Assembly: GCA_977006965.1 (NCBI GenBank)
Contig: OZ345353.1
Span: 1,364,001-1,428,000 of the forward strand
Direction of reading: 5' to 3'
Length of the DNA stretch: 64,000 bases
Origin: Phymatolithon calcareum
Lineage: Eukaryota; Rhodophyta; Florideophyceae; Hapalidiales
Below, in pieces: positions 31,032 to 41,589 of the stretch; positions within the stretch are counted from its first letter, which is position 1, and every line of letters begins with the position of its first letter. The position numbers were made by a program, and so were the translations under genes. The notes beneath the pieces are model-generated. The model searched no databases, had not been told where the DNA came from, and saw only the letters and a program-made list of their open reading frames with translations.

Positions 31032-32081
31032 CGTGCGTGCGTGCGTGCTTGCTTGCGCCAAGGATCGCCGCTGCGGTGGATAAAACGTCACTGATTCGCG
31101 TTAAACAATAAATGACCAGGCGAGTACATTAGTGTAAAGGGATGATGGGCAACTTCGGATTTCGGCGTAACAGAGCAATGTGCCACGTGGCATAGCAACA
31201 TATACATCTAGAGACACGTGTGATATCTACTGTAATTATATTGTAAGCACAAATTCACTACGAAACAATTGAATTGATTGGCCTATACCTTTCCAGGTTT
31301 TTTATATTGAAATATCAACAGAAATTATCAGAATCACACTGCGGTGTACACTCGAGCGTACGTACACTCAGCGCTTTCCGCGTTGGAGACGGAAAGCCCT
31401 CGAAAACAGTTGGTCAGCATACTGTAGTGGTGTTTGGACTTCAATTTCATGAACTTTTTGAGGGGTCTCTATATGTAAAATGTAGTTATATTTCGCGTCG
31501 GGCTGTAGCGCGCCGGAGATAATTTTGCGAGCGGGCGGCCGTCGTTCAATAACTTGCATACAGTACTGTACAGTATACAGTATACAGTATACAGTATACA
31601 GTACACCAAGCCGGCACTTGAACACCATCTCAATTTCACAGCCACTTGTGTATTCTTACATTTTCTAAGATTCTTTGAAAGAACTCAGAAAGTATGATAC
31701 ATTTTCGGCAAGGCTCGTCAAGACGAATAGAAAAATCGTTTTCTCTGAATGCTGTATGATACGATCTGAGCATACCACCTGCTCGCCAATGGAGTAGTCC
31801 CAAAAGCATGGGCTGCATCCCGCCCCCAATTTTGACGACAGCATATCAACCCGCTTTATGATAGGCCACCACTACACGGGAACCGCCACTCACGTTTCCC
31901 GAATTTGAACCAGCCGTTTCAAAAACCGCATCGCGGCTGCGCACAACCTCGCCCCCCGCACTACCCTTCCCCCGTGCAATAATGCACTAGCCCATCTCGC
32001 GCGACTCGCCATAACCCTCCGTTGCAAACAAGCGCCCATCACGCGACATCGAACCTCGAAAGCAGCGCTTCCCGCCCCGCG
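31032..32081. other. Intergenic region with 7-bp tandem repeat
   Basis: It contains the divergent promoters of uS8m and the 430-aa gene. Apart from the CAGTATA repeat at ~31564-31603 nothing is recognised. GC content rises sharply after ~31880. Confidence 0.4.
31564..31603 (+). repeat. Tandem repeat, unit CAGTATA
   Basis: At least four uninterrupted 7-bp units (CAGTATA) with degenerate units before them. Each unit is nearly self-complementary, so the tract can form hairpins. Confidence 0.85.
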
Positions 32082-33374
32082 ATGTCCGTCTCCTCCTCGC
32101 CCTCGGCGGTCGAAACGCCGCGCCTCTCCGTCCCCTGCCCGCCCGTCGCGTCCGAATCCGAAGCCGACGTCGAGCTGGCCTCGCTCTGCACCGCTCTCGA
32201 AACCGCGCTCCTCCCTCGCACAGCGGGCACGCACACGCCGCCGCGCTTCAACCTCGAGCGCGCGGTGCGTCTCTCCATCCCCAGTGCCGGAATCTCCCTG
32301 AATGCATCGCAGAGCCAGCGCGTCCGTCGCGCCTGCGCGGAGCCGGGCGGTCTTCCTGCCCTTCTGCGTGCCATTGGCGACATTGCGACCCTGACGCCGC
32401 ACGAAGTGGCGCGTCGCATCCTTCGCTCACGGTCGAGGACATCGTCGCCGCGCGTGGAGTCGCCGCGGCGTCCGAACGGCGCGTCGTCGGCCTCGACGTC
32501 GCCGCGCTCGCCGGTGCTGCTGTCTGTTGCGCGATTCGCGGGTGCTTTTCATGCGCGCGTTGTGGATGACTGTGTGGCGATGCATCGCGCGTTGTGGAAT
32601 GAGGTTTTCGAACGGTATGCCGACTCGGGGAGATGGAATATAGGGATTTTTGAAAACGTTGTGAGAAAGGCAAAGTTGCATAAGGGGCCGCTGTCAAGGG
32701 TTATGGAGATGAGGGTGGAGTGCATTGCGGAGAAGGGGTGGGATAAGGATGCAGCGTTGAAGAGTGTGGCTTTTGTGGCGTTGCATCGTGCACGGAATGG
32801 TCCGCAGCGATTGTCGGCGGCCGAACTGCCGCCCGTTGTGGAGGGCGCTTTGAGGGCGGCTTTTGCGGCGATGGCGGTGGCGGGAGAGGAGGAGAAGGAG
32901 GTGAAGTCGGGTGGGTGTTCTGTGGCGTCCACGCCGGAGACGGGGAGTCCGATGCCGGTGGTGCAGGTGGCGGCGGCGAGATCATTGTTTGAGGGGGTGA
33001 AGGGGGAGGATGAGGATGAGGCTTTTGCGGCTATGGTGAATATTCCGTTGAGGGCGAGTATTGGTCATGTGTTGGAGACGAGTGCGGAGAAGAGGGAACA
33101 GGAAGTTAGGAAGGCTAGGGCGTTTGCGGATGTTTTGAATGGACGGGATGATATTGCGGAACTTAAGGAGGAGATTGGAAGGTTGAGGGAGACTGTTGTG
33201 GATATGGATCAGAGACAACAACGGCAATGGGGAATCGGATCGGTGCTTGGGGTTGTCGTGGTTGGTGCGGGTTTGACGGTTAGTGCGGTTGTTGCAGCTG
33301 GTGCGGCGGAGGCTGCTGGGGTTTTTGGGGACGCGTTGCCGTTTGTTGAGCAGGGGTTTAGTGCGTTTATTTGA
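32082..33374 (+). CDS. Unrecognised 430-aa protein with coiled coil and C-terminal membrane segment
   Basis: The start is taken at the ATG at 32082; the frame is open ~20 codons upstream but only with a non-ATG codon. Residues 1-60 are Ser/Pro-rich, and 60-150 contain Arg-rich and Leu-rich helical sequence with 'SRSRTSSPRVESPRRP'-type low complexity. 150-300 look globular. A charged heptad-like helix at ~345-380 ('DIAELKEEIGRLRETVVDM') precedes a Gly/Val/Ala-rich hydrophobic stretch at ~384-415, followed by only ~15 residues. That layout suggests a tail-anchored or C-terminally anchored protein facing the cytosol. The first half is markedly GC-rich. No family is recognised. Single exon. Confidence 0.65.
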   Translation: MSVSSSPSAVETPRLSVPCPPVASESEADVELASLCTALETALLPRTAGTHTPPRFNLERAVRLSIPSAGISLNASQSQRVRRACAEPGGLPALLRAIGDIATLTPHEVARRILRSRSRTSSPRVESPRRPNGASSASTSPRSPVLLSVARFAGAFHARVVDDCVAMHRALWNEVFERYADSGRWNIGIFENVVRKAKLHKGPLSRVMEMRVECIAEKGWDKDAALKSVAFVALHRARNGPQRLSAAELPPVVEGALRAAFAAMAVAGEEEKEVKSGGCSVASTPETGSPMPVVQVAAARSLFEGVKGEDEDEAFAAMVNIPLRASIGHVLETSAEKREQEVRKARAFADVLNGRDDIAELKEEIGRLRETVVDMDQRQQRQWGIGSVLGVVVVGAGLTVSAVVAAGAAEAAGVFGDALPFVEQGFSAFI

Positions 33375-33701
33375 GGAGGTGAGGTTTGTCAACTTGATGT
33401 ATGTGCTCTTTTCGGTAAACTATGCAGACAGGTTGAACGGAAATTGAAATGCTTGCGTTGCACACGATTGGTAATGGCAAGGGCGAGAGATGCACAACTT
33501 GGCCGTAGTCTTGTCTAGAATTGCGACAGAGAGTTGCATTCTCTAGTGATATCAGCACTACGGTTCAATAAGAGTGTGTGATGGACCGTTTATCGAGTGG
33601 CCGTTGCTGTTGTCCAAAAATAAGTGGACACCGACATTCTGAAATCGTTTCAGGATTGCATCCTTCCTTCCGCCTCCGAAGAAATTCATCTAGAAATGAT
33701 A
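33375..33701. other. Intergenic, nothing recognised
   Basis: 3' region of the 430-aa gene up to a LINE-B insertion; no gene or RNA seen. Confidence 0.4.
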
Positions 33702-33714
33702 TAACTCGACGAGT

Positions 33715-33935
33715 TTTTTTTTTTTTTTGAATTTTGAATTTATTAAACGCCCTCAGAAACACTCATAAGACTGCAAGGGAGATGCGTTTCAGATGCTACT
33801 ACCTTGGTAGCTCCGTTAAAGCCCGCAAAAGCTCGTTGATATCGTCGTAGCCCTAGCTGCAAAAACCCTCCTCCAGAGAAGGTGGAGGGAAAAGCTTCGA
33901 GCTTGTTCATGAGAGTTGGTACGATTTCACCGAAT
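33715..33935 (-). mobile_element. LINE-B, truncated copy with poly(A) and 13-bp TSD
   Basis: A run of T at 33715-33728 (the poly(A) tail) is followed by GAATTTATTAAACGCCCTC, the inverted LINE-B 3' end also seen at ~4920. TAACTCGACGAGT flanks it at 33702-33714 and 33936-33948. Its inner end retains only the 'GDTVPALMNNL'-encoding region, so the part between that and the 3' UTR has been lost. Confidence 0.85.
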
Positions 33936-33950
33936 TAACTCGACGAGTGC

Positions 33951-33993
33951 TGTGTTTCTTGAGCCATAGCACTGCTATGGCTCAAGAAGCACA
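33951..33993. repeat. Near-perfect hairpin, 21-bp stem, 1-nt loop
   Basis: TTCTTGAGCCATAGCA and its exact reverse complement are separated by a single C (33956-33988). The stem extends with one mismatch to 33951-33993. It lies just outside the LINE-B target duplication. Confidence 0.9.
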
Positions 33994-35513
33994 CCATCTG
34001 CAACCATAAGAGTTCGCAGTTTGCACGATCTCTGCACAAGATACTTATGTCGAGCCTTGTGATCTCCTTCTGTGCCAGTCCACACTCGACTGCCCTCTCA
34101 TGCGATATGCGTTTACAGTACCGGAAAATATCAGATATGGCTCTGTGGACGTTTCTCTTTCTTTGACAAGTCCCTTCCTCGTTTTCTTCGCCGTAATGCC
34201 ACTAAGTTTACAATGGGACAATCTTCCGTTCCAATTCTGAGCTATCGTTGGAAGGCACCGAAAGTTTCTCCACAAGGGGAGCAACATGAAATCTGTCAAA
34301 ACAAATTGTTTTCTGCATTCACATCTTTGTCATCGAACTGAATGCTAACAGCACTTCCGCCTGAACGAACCCCAACATTGAAAAGAATTGTACGCACCAA
34401 CCCGCGCATCATTTCCTAGATATCATCCTCCTCTGCAAATGGAGCATTTTCAAACAGCTTTCTTTGCTGTACCATCACAGTATTTATTGTCCCCACACCC
34501 GCTTGTACAGTCTTCACAGCCCGCGGACCAACGTCTAACTTCGCATTTTCCAGTGCATCATGTGCGCCTACTCTCTCAATGTGTAAGATAGTTGCCTCCG
34601 AAGACCTCCCTGAAGGTGTGCACATACCGCTCCGATATCCAACCTGTTGTCCAGTCGTCCCATGTGCTGCACAGTCCGTTCGGGTACGTTCTCCTACAAT
34701 CTATCCAGTTTGACCCCTCGCCAACAAAATGAAATGAGTGCGCGGATGGCAGAGCGTGCAGCTGCCGCGGAAATTGTCACGGAGGTAAATATCGACGTAG
34801 GTTGCGGCACCTGGCACAAAGGTTTTCCAGATCGTCCGTAGGTCATTTTGCTAATAAAGGAAGCATATGTTTTGCCGAACGGAAGATGAGTCGGTCGGAG
34901 ACGTGAAAATTGATACTGTCTGAGCGCCGGATGCCTGGCAATGAAACGTAGTCTCCGGCATATACAGCTGAAGATTCGTACGTCGAGTGGGTGGAGGGTT
35001 TTGAAAAAGGAGTAGAGTTGGTGATCTGAGAGAAGCAGCAAGTGAGTTATCCTTGCAGGTTGGTCTGTATGAAGAATTGTTCGATTGCGGACTGTGACCC
35101 CAGTTGAACATCGATGGTTCAGCTTGCGTATACGTGTGGGATACTGAAGCTTTGGTCACAGCGCAGGGTATCTTTTTCCTGAGTAGCGTCACATAGCTGA
35201 AATGGGAATCACGTTCGACACGTCCACGAGCTGCATATGTATCTTCTGAAGTGACAGTATTGACATTTACAGCTTCAGGGCGGTACATGCTGATGGTAAA
35301 ACCGATTATGGATGTGAAGAAGCAAAAATGCTCCAAATCGGATGTACTTGTAGGTGTGGAAGCTGTACAATACCACTTAATGTCGCTAAGGGGTGTTTCA
35401 AAAGTCGGACAATTAGATTTTGTGTTTGTCCATGCTTTTTTGAACATTGCGGATAGACGCTAACCGTCTTCTTTCCTCTGTAGAGGATAACAGAGCGTTA
35501 AAAATTCCGATCG
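33994..35513. other. 1.5 kb without a recognised gene
   Basis: A minus-strand stretch at 34045-34299 resembles LINE C-terminal coding ('LPLWRN'). The remainder has open frames on both strands (the longest 198 codons, 34851-35447 minus) but no domain, signal or repeat that supports a gene. Confidence 0.3.
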
Positions 35514-35587
35514 GGATCTCAAACAATTTGAGATCCTAAATCGGATCAAATGATCCTATCTAATACGATCATTTGATCCGATTTAGG
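35514..35587. repeat. Two adjacent perfect hairpins
   Basis: The first is GGATCTCAAA, loop CAA, and its exact complement (35514-35536). The second is a 21-bp perfect stem starting CCTAAATCGGATC, with an 11-nt loop (35535-35555 paired with 35567-35587). They share two bases and so are mutually adjacent or exclusive. They lie 270 bp upstream of DHX15. Confidence 0.9.
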
Positions 35588-35856
35588 CCTCGAATTCCTG
35601 GGTAGCTTACAGAAGCGTTATCATTGGTTAATATTCACCAATAATAGTGCGTTTTGTGCACGTTAGCCAACCATCGCAATAGATGGCTCCTACATTTCAT
35701 AGAAATATGAGAATTATTGTGCCCAGGCTTACACCTGTCATATTGATCATAAGAGACGACGGTCGAGGATAAGGCTATGCCCCCCGAAAAATTATACCCT
35801 GGCAGTGCCCTCGTTCATGATTCGCATCTCTACGATTCGCAGTGCTGGCAGCGACA
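35588..35856 (+). promoter_or_regulatory. Promoter/5' region of DHX15
   Basis: The ~270 bp between the hairpins and the ATG must hold the promoter. No convincing TATA box is visible. Confidence 0.35.
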
Positions 35857-38016
35857 ATGGGCGAGAACGGCAAACGTAGAAGAACCGATCCCGCCATGTC
35901 CTCTGCTGAAAGCAATCCATACTTGGCGCATCGCGTCGACCCTAATGGAAACAACCCGTGGACAGGAATTCCTTATTCGAGGAGGTATCGCGAAATACTG
36001 GAGGGTCGGAAAAGTCTTCCAATCTACGAGGCGCGCCGCGACATTCTGCGTGCCCTGGAAAAGAGACAGGTTGTTGTGTTAGAAGGCGAAACTGGTTCGG
36101 GCAAAACGACGCAGGTGCCGCAGTTTTTGGTGGAGGAGGGATATGTCGACAACGGCAAAATTATTTGCTGCACACAGCCGCGCAGAGTCGCCGCCATGTC
36201 AGTCGCAAAGCGAGTTGCAGAAGAAATGGATGTGGGCCTGGGAAATGAGGTTGGATACTCCATACGCTTCGAGGATCGCACGTCAGACAGAACCATTCTC
36301 AAGTACGTCACGGACGGAATGCTGCTGCGGGAGGCGATGCAGGATCGCAACCTAGAGAGGTACTCCGTCATCGTTTTGGACGAAGCCCATGAGCGCACTC
36401 TCAGTACCGATCTGCTCCTTGGTTTGCTAAAGGCCATGCTTGACACACGGCCGGATTTGAAGATTATTGTTATGAGCGCCACTCTGGACGCATCTAAGTT
36501 TCAGCGGTATTTCAACCATGCTCCGCTTCTGAAGGTTCCCGGCCGACTGTTTCCGGTTCAAATTTTCTACTCGGATGCCCCGGAAGATGATTACGTGAGA
36601 GCAGCGGTGCGGACAGCGATTGCAATTCATCGTAACGAGCCTCCCGGCGATATCCTCATTTTTTTGACGGGGGAGGAAGAAATCGAAGACGCCTGCCGGA
36701 AAATCGAAGAGAAGACTGAGCCATTCACTAGGCAATGTGGCCGGGTGGTTTGTCTTCCACTCTACAGTTCCTTGCCACCAGACAGGCAGCAGCGTGTCTT
36801 TGAGCATGCACCCGGTCCAACCTATCCAAGCGGCCCACCTGGACGGAAAATCATTTGTGCTACCAACGTTGCGGAGACTTCGCTCACCATTGACGGTGTC
36901 GTGTACGTTATCGATCCCGGGTTTTCGAAGCAGAAGCTTTACAATCCTCGCGTGCGTGTTGAAAGCCTGCTTGTGCAGGCGATATCGCGCGCTTCGGCGA
37001 AGCAAAGGGCTGGTCGAGCGGGTCGAACAAAGCCGGGCAAATGCTACCGATTGTATACCGAGGAGGCGTTTAACGAGGAACTTACGGCGACTGCGTACCC
37101 GGAAATTTTGCGATCAAATTTGGGAAATGTCGTGCTTACTCTTCTACAACTTGGTGTCGAGGACCTTGTCCATTTTGACTTCATGGATCCACCAGCGCCT
37201 GAGACGCTTATGCGTGCTTTGGAACTTCTAAATTATCTCGGCGGTCTGTCCGATGATGGTGAGTTAACGCCCTTTGGGAAGAAAATGGCCGAATTTCCCC
37301 TCGACCCTGAAATGTCCACCGCTCTCATCAACTCGCAGACATACAAGTGCTCGGAGGAGGTTCTCAGCATTGTGGCGATGCTCTCTGCTGGAACTAACTG
37401 GTTCCATCGCGTGAAGAAGGACAGAAAGTGCGAGGAGAAAAGGCAGGAGTTTGATCATCCTGAAGGTGATCATATGACATTGCTCAATGTGTTCAACAAG
37501 TACAAACACAACATGAACGAGTATGGCAATGTCGGCAGATGGTGCTACGACAATTATGTGAACCAGCGTGCAATGAGAATGGCGGACAATGTGCGAACGC
37601 AACTTGCGCGGGTCATGCAACGAAACAACATCTCATTGATGTCCCTGCCCTGGGACCACCCGGAATATACCACCAACATTCGGAAGGCATTGCTTTCTGG
37701 ATACTTCATGCAGGTTGCATACAAAACGGGGAGTGGAAACACGTATCTCACCGTTAAGGACCAGCAAATGGTCATCATGCATCCGAGTTGTTGTCTTAAG
37801 TATCATCCACGGTGGGTGTTCTATAATGAATTCACGTACACAAAGAAGCAATACATCAGGACGTGCAGCGAAGCAAAGGGGAAGTGGCTTATCGATATTG
37901 CGTCGCATTATTACGACCTCTCGAACTTTCCGTTTGGCGAGACGAAGCATGAACTAACTAAGCTATACCGCAACAGAGATAGAGCGAGGGAGCAGGAGAA
38001 GAGGGCAAAGAAATGA
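35857..38016 (+). CDS. DHX15: DEAH-box RNA helicase DHX15/Prp43
   Basis: 719 aa from the ATG at 35857; the frame is open five codons further up but begins with GTG. The helicase motifs in order are 'GETGSGKTT' (I, ~76), 'TQPRRVAAMSVA' (Ia), 'TDGMLLRE' (Ib), 'DEAH' (II, ~174), 'SATLD' (III, ~207), 'FLTGEEEI' (IV), 'TNVAETSLTI' (V) and 'QRAGRAGR' (VI, ~382). Winged-helix, HA2/ratchet and OB-fold regions follow to the end. The N-terminal 'NPWTGIPYSRRYREILEGRKSLP' segment is the one that distinguishes Prp43/DHX15 from other DEAH helicases. In yeast and animals the enzyme releases the excised intron lariat complex after splicing and helps ribosome assembly, activated by G-patch proteins. Slightly shorter than human (795) and yeast (767). 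Nuclear by family. Single exon. Confidence 0.97.
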   Translation: MGENGKRRRTDPAMSSAESNPYLAHRVDPNGNNPWTGIPYSRRYREILEGRKSLPIYEARRDILRALEKRQVVVLEGETGSGKTTQVPQFLVEEGYVDNGKIICCTQPRRVAAMSVAKRVAEEMDVGLGNEVGYSIRFEDRTSDRTILKYVTDGMLLREAMQDRNLERYSVIVLDEAHERTLSTDLLLGLLKAMLDTRPDLKIIVMSATLDASKFQRYFNHAPLLKVPGRLFPVQIFYSDAPEDDYVRAAVRTAIAIHRNEPPGDILIFLTGEEEIEDACRKIEEKTEPFTRQCGRVVCLPLYSSLPPDRQQRVFEHAPGPTYPSGPPGRKIICATNVAETSLTIDGVVYVIDPGFSKQKLYNPRVRVESLLVQAISRASAKQRAGRAGRTKPGKCYRLYTEEAFNEELTATAYPEILRSNLGNVVLTLLQLGVEDLVHFDFMDPPAPETLMRALELLNYLGGLSDDGELTPFGKKMAEFPLDPEMSTALINSQTYKCSEEVLSIVAMLSAGTNWFHRVKKDRKCEEKRQEFDHPEGDHMTLLNVFNKYKHNMNEYGNVGRWCYDNYVNQRAMRMADNVRTQLARVMQRNNISLMSLPWDHPEYTTNIRKALLSGYFMQVAYKTGSGNTYLTVKDQQMVIMHPSCCLKYHPRWVFYNEFTYTKKQYIRTCSEAKGKWLIDIASHYYDLSNFPFGETKHELTKLYRNRDRAREQEKRAKK

Positions 38017-38665
38017 AGAATAGCACTAAGTTCTGAACGGCCGAATGCGAGTGGAGGGTTGTAGGTTATAAGTCGTAATCATTGCCGTCCTGTAAAAGTA
38101 CTTGGGACACGAATCGCTTTGAAACTTACCTGCAGAATTAATGGTAATTGCCGAATTGCCAATCGCCAGTGCCTTGAATGCGGCGAGAAGTTCGCCTCAT
38201 CGAGCGAGCACATTGCCATTTAGCAGCGGTTAAAACCGTTGCTAATCTTTTGGTCTGGCGGTACGTGGAAGGAGAAAGGCACTCCTGCTCAAAGAAGAGC
38301 AAGCTTGGCGATAACTTCACCGACGGCAGTGATCATAGTATTTCTTGGGTTGGAAGTTAACATGACCCTTCGAGAATGTCCTCTCGGATAAAGAAGAAAG
38401 TCAAATCATTGCAGCAGTGGTGGAAACGGATAAACACCGCTCAAGGGCCGCGAAGTTGTACAATGGACACGAATACAAATCTTCCTTCCCGCATCAGCGT
38501 TAGGACGCACGACACTTTGCGTAACCGGACACGCGAGAGCAAAAGCATCCCGTACATTGCTCTTCTGTAAGCCACCTGGGCCTGTTTAAGAGTACATCTG
38601 AACTCTGCTATTCCTGCCGATATGGACATTAAATAATAGCACATGCCCTTTCTCCATCCCGAGCA
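38017..38665. other. Intergenic after DHX15, nothing recognised
   Basis: It contains the 3' end of DHX15. No gene or repeat supported. Confidence 0.4.
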
Positions 38666-38678
38666 CATTGCCATCCGG

Positions 38679-38844
38679 TTGAGTTTGAGTGCAAGAGACT
38701 CGCAGGAGCTCTTGTTGGGAGAGAATTACGAATCAAGAACGTTTTGAGTAGCCAGAGGACCTTAGCTTAGAGAGTATCGCAAGAGCTGTCCCGTTACTCC
38801 AAGGTGAGGCTTTGGGAGCTCTCAAAATAAAATCATCAAATATC
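38679..38844 (+). mobile_element. LINE-A, 166-bp copy with 13-bp TSD
   Basis: CATTGCCATCCGG lies at 38666-38678 and 38845-38857. Between them is a plus-strand LINE-A 3' end (GTTGGGAGAGAATTACGAATC, then GGGAGCTCTCAAAATAAAATC), 5'-truncated. Confidence 0.88.
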
Positions 38845-38857
38845 CATTGCCATCCGG

Positions 38858-40062
38858 ACTGTGAGGCGTTTGAATACACTTCAATTGAAAAAAAACCATT
38901 GCCGTCGGCAAAACAAGCTGCAATGGAATTCTCAGTCGTATCACTCTTCCCCCGGCGAAGAGCTTCTGTTGTATCGTCTTTCTTACTCTATATGTCCCCT
39001 GTCGCCTCCAGTTCACATAGGTTCACAACCCGATGGATGAGTTACAGTATTTTCTGTCTGCGAATGACCGCTACCGATATTTTCTTTATTGCCTTCTTCT
39101 ATATTGTCGGAGTCGATTACGCCCTGCACACGTGTCCCGCACCCGTCAGTCATCTCTTTTGTTGTTGTCTATTATCACACTCAGCCCCTGGTGGTTAAAG
39201 ACAGCGACATTCACTTCAGTTGCGCATTGGTCAAAGAGTAAGGCTTGCAATTTCTTGGTCTCATCTTCGGTGACCTCGAGCATGCCGAAGTCCAATGTTG
39301 TGAGGCGAGAATCATATGCATCACGCAAAACAATCTGTCACCGATCAGCTCCGGTGCGAGATGCCCACAGCATACTAATTTTGTCGTCCTTCATGCGATG
39401 TTATTACGTGTGGTACGAGGCGTCTCGCAAGAGACAAAGAGCCAGCGAATGTTGGGGTATTGAAAGAAAACAGCTAGGCAAGCACATTTCTCACATCTTT
39501 ACGCTGCTTCGCTTGATCGGATTGTCAATACTATTTAAATTCTCAATGTATCGAAAGGCGAGGTCCTACGTTCGAGTGCTCGAATTGCACACTTGCAAGC
39601 TCATACTGTTCGCCTCTTGTTTAAAGTCATTAGAAAGGTCTCTTGAGATAGTTCTATCTGTGCCAAAACTGGATATAGTGCTTTAGTAGTCCTGATGTTT
39701 GTCAAATTGCAATGGTGACAAATAGAACTTCAAGCCCACAGAGTGACGTGAAGAGCAAACGTGACGAGAATCACATGCACAGAGCGACTTTTTTTGCAAC
39801 TGACTAGTTGTTTATTTGAAAGCCCTCATTAACACTCCTAAGACTGTACGGGAGTAGCTTTTCGTAACTTGTTAATTCTAGTATATCACCTGGTCCCTAA
39901 TACAGGGACTCGTCAGCACAGAGCGACCTGCTAGGGGATAGCAGACAAATGGTTGAAGGAAGAACGAGAAGACTTATATTCTGCGTAATTTAAAGATCAT
40001 ATACATATCGAAGTCTATATACGACCTCCTTTAGGCCTATTGCAACCGAAATCCAGTTCTGA
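38858..40062. other. 1.2 kb without a recognised gene; possible gene relic and LINE remnant
   Basis: A minus-strand stretch 39420-39146 reads like a decayed gene end ('DFGMLEVTEDETKKLQALLFDQC') interrupted by a stop near 39345. I cannot name it. At ~39788-39870 an inverted T-rich start followed by TTATTTGAAAGCCCTCATTA resembles a LINE-B or LINE-C 3' end. Nothing else is seen. Confidence 0.3.
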
Positions 40063-40073
40063 CCATGTCAAGT

Positions 40074-40202
40074 GGATAGAGAGAAACTCGAATCAAGGAA
40101 ATGTTAGGAAAATAGAATGCGGTAAGTTAGAAGCAATTGAGAAGCTGCCTCGTTACTCACAGTGAGGTCTTGGGTGCTTTTAAAATAAATCAACATATAT
40201 CC
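40074..40202 (+). mobile_element. LINE-A, 129-bp copy with 11-bp TSD
   Basis: CCATGTCAAGT lies at 40063-40073 and 40203-40213. The copy ends GCTTTTAAAATAAATCAAC and ATATATCC, the family terminus. Confidence 0.85.
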
Positions 40203-40384
40203 CCATGTCAAGTAGTATTTTTTTAAAATTTAAAAATTTCAACCAACAATTTCTCCTGCCGATACTCGGATCATATTTCCCGACGAAGCGGCAGTCCGAG
40301 GGTCAAGAATAATGTCGTGTAGCTGCAACTACGGTTCAAGAATACGTGCTGGTACAGATTAATCGACCTCACAGCTTTGTCATC

Positions 40385-40965
40385 CTAATGCTTGATGATC
40401 TCTCGGTCACCAGGAACCACTTTAGACAGTTTGCCCTTCTTGGACACAAACACAGGTGGTGCCTTGGCGGATCCCTTAATCACAAATGGCCAGCAGGAAA
40501 GCTTCGGGCAGAACTTGGGGAAGTGGAAGATGTTGAACTTGATGCAGATGGCCTTTACCAGAACGCAAACCTTCTTACACACCTTGGCACACACCTTCTT
40601 CTCCACAATCACGAACTTGGTTTCACAAACATGCTTGACCTTAAACTTGGGAACGCACTTTTCGGTACATTTGCCGTAATGGCACTCCTTTTTGCAAGTC
40701 TTTCCATCAGGGACCTTCTTGTCCACACACACTTTCTTCGGTACCTTCTCTTTCACAAGCTTGCATTCCGGCTTGCAGACGTCAGAGCACTTCTTGAAAT
40801 CGCATCGAGTGGTGACTTTGACCTTCTTAATGATGAATCGACAAGGTGGAACTTGAAGCAGCACTTCTGTGACTTGGTGAAGCAGATATCGCGAGGTGCA
40901 TATGCCTGTGACGAAGAGATGAGAAGGAAGAAGAGAGAAAGAACAAAAAGGATGGCAGACTTCAT
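40385..40965 (-). pseudogene. Lys/Cys-rich secreted protein gene, left copy, with a frame break
   Basis: Mirror image of the gene at 44528-45108. ATG at 40965-40963; a 23-residue signal peptide, then a Cys-containing segment. After about 38 codons the reading must change phase, within 40833-40864, to enter a 150-residue region rich in Cys and Lys that stays open to the stop. The sequence is identical to the right copy, including the phase change. It is marked as broken because no plain frame joins signal peptide and body. A one-base sequence error, an unusual intron or recoding are not excluded. Confidence 0.6.
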
Positions 40966-41054
40966 GATGGAGGATGGTAGCAGTTCGAGATTATAGATTG
41001 TGATTGAGTGCTTGTTGTTTAATTGCGAAACTAAATTTCGAAACCAATGCTCGA

Positions 41055-41064
41055 CCTTATATAA
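41055..41064 (-). promoter_or_regulatory. TATA box of left Cys-rich gene
   Basis: TTATATAAGG on the minus strand, ~90 bp upstream of the ATG, identical to the right arm. Confidence 0.55.
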
Positions 41065-41589
41065 TGGTCCTTTGGTGTCGGGAAACTCAGTGGGGTCGAA
41101 GGGATGCACCGCTTGTGTGAGTCCGTGCGACCTCCAGTTTTGTGTAAGAGTTCCGACTACATGACATTCTTTAAAATCGGTCTTTTTATTGCCGTTCTTT
41201 ACCATCAGTCTGTGTCCCCTGCAGTCCAGCAGCTCTCTACGAATGACAGATCTAAACTTTGTAAATACATCTTTGGATAGGGTGACCATAGTAAGAGCTT
41301 GCAGTGAATGTATTCATTGAAGACACATATGCAGAACTGTAACTTTTGACTGCTGTGGTAATCGTCGATTTATCGAAAGTGTACATCATTGCAAACACAG
41401 GGGTATGGCGCCTAAGGAGGTGAGTCTAATCTGATATTGAACAGGGAATATGAAACAGATGATGCACCAGTCAAGAAGATACATGTGCATTGAGTCAATG
41501 GTCAGGGTATCTCGAAGATCTGCTATCTACAAAGATGATCAACACAGCGAGCACTCCAATTTGAATTTTGATTTTTGAGAATGCACCTT

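Larger units (their letters stand above)
40319..41589 (-). repeat. Left arm of large inverted duplication
   Basis: 1,271 bp, reverse-complementary to 43904-45174. The coding portion is identical in translation on both strands, and base differences are seen only at the edges (one near 41576, five in the outermost ~22 bases). Homology continues more weakly outwards to ~40258 and inwards beyond 41800. Confidence 0.95.

Noticed and set aside
31564-31603. CRISPR-like or satellite array
   Set aside because: Only a short 7-bp microsatellite; no spacers, and the context is eukaryotic.
34851-35447. 198-codon minus-strand frame
   Set aside because: Ser/Thr/Pro-rich without motif; the opposite strand is equally open. 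Could be a gene but nothing supports it.
35842-35856. Upstream start for DHX15
   Set aside because: The codon is GTG; the first ATG is at 35857 and fits the family.
39146-39328. Minus-strand gene end with 'LEVTEDETKKLQALLFDQC'
   Set aside because: Looks coding but is only ~60 codons with a stop just upstream; no family recognised, so recorded only as a possible relic.
40346-40996. 216-codon frame antisense to the Cys-rich gene (and its mirror at 44497-45147)
   Set aside because: Open because of the biased codon content of the sense gene; the sense strand has signal peptide, TATA box and Cys pattern.
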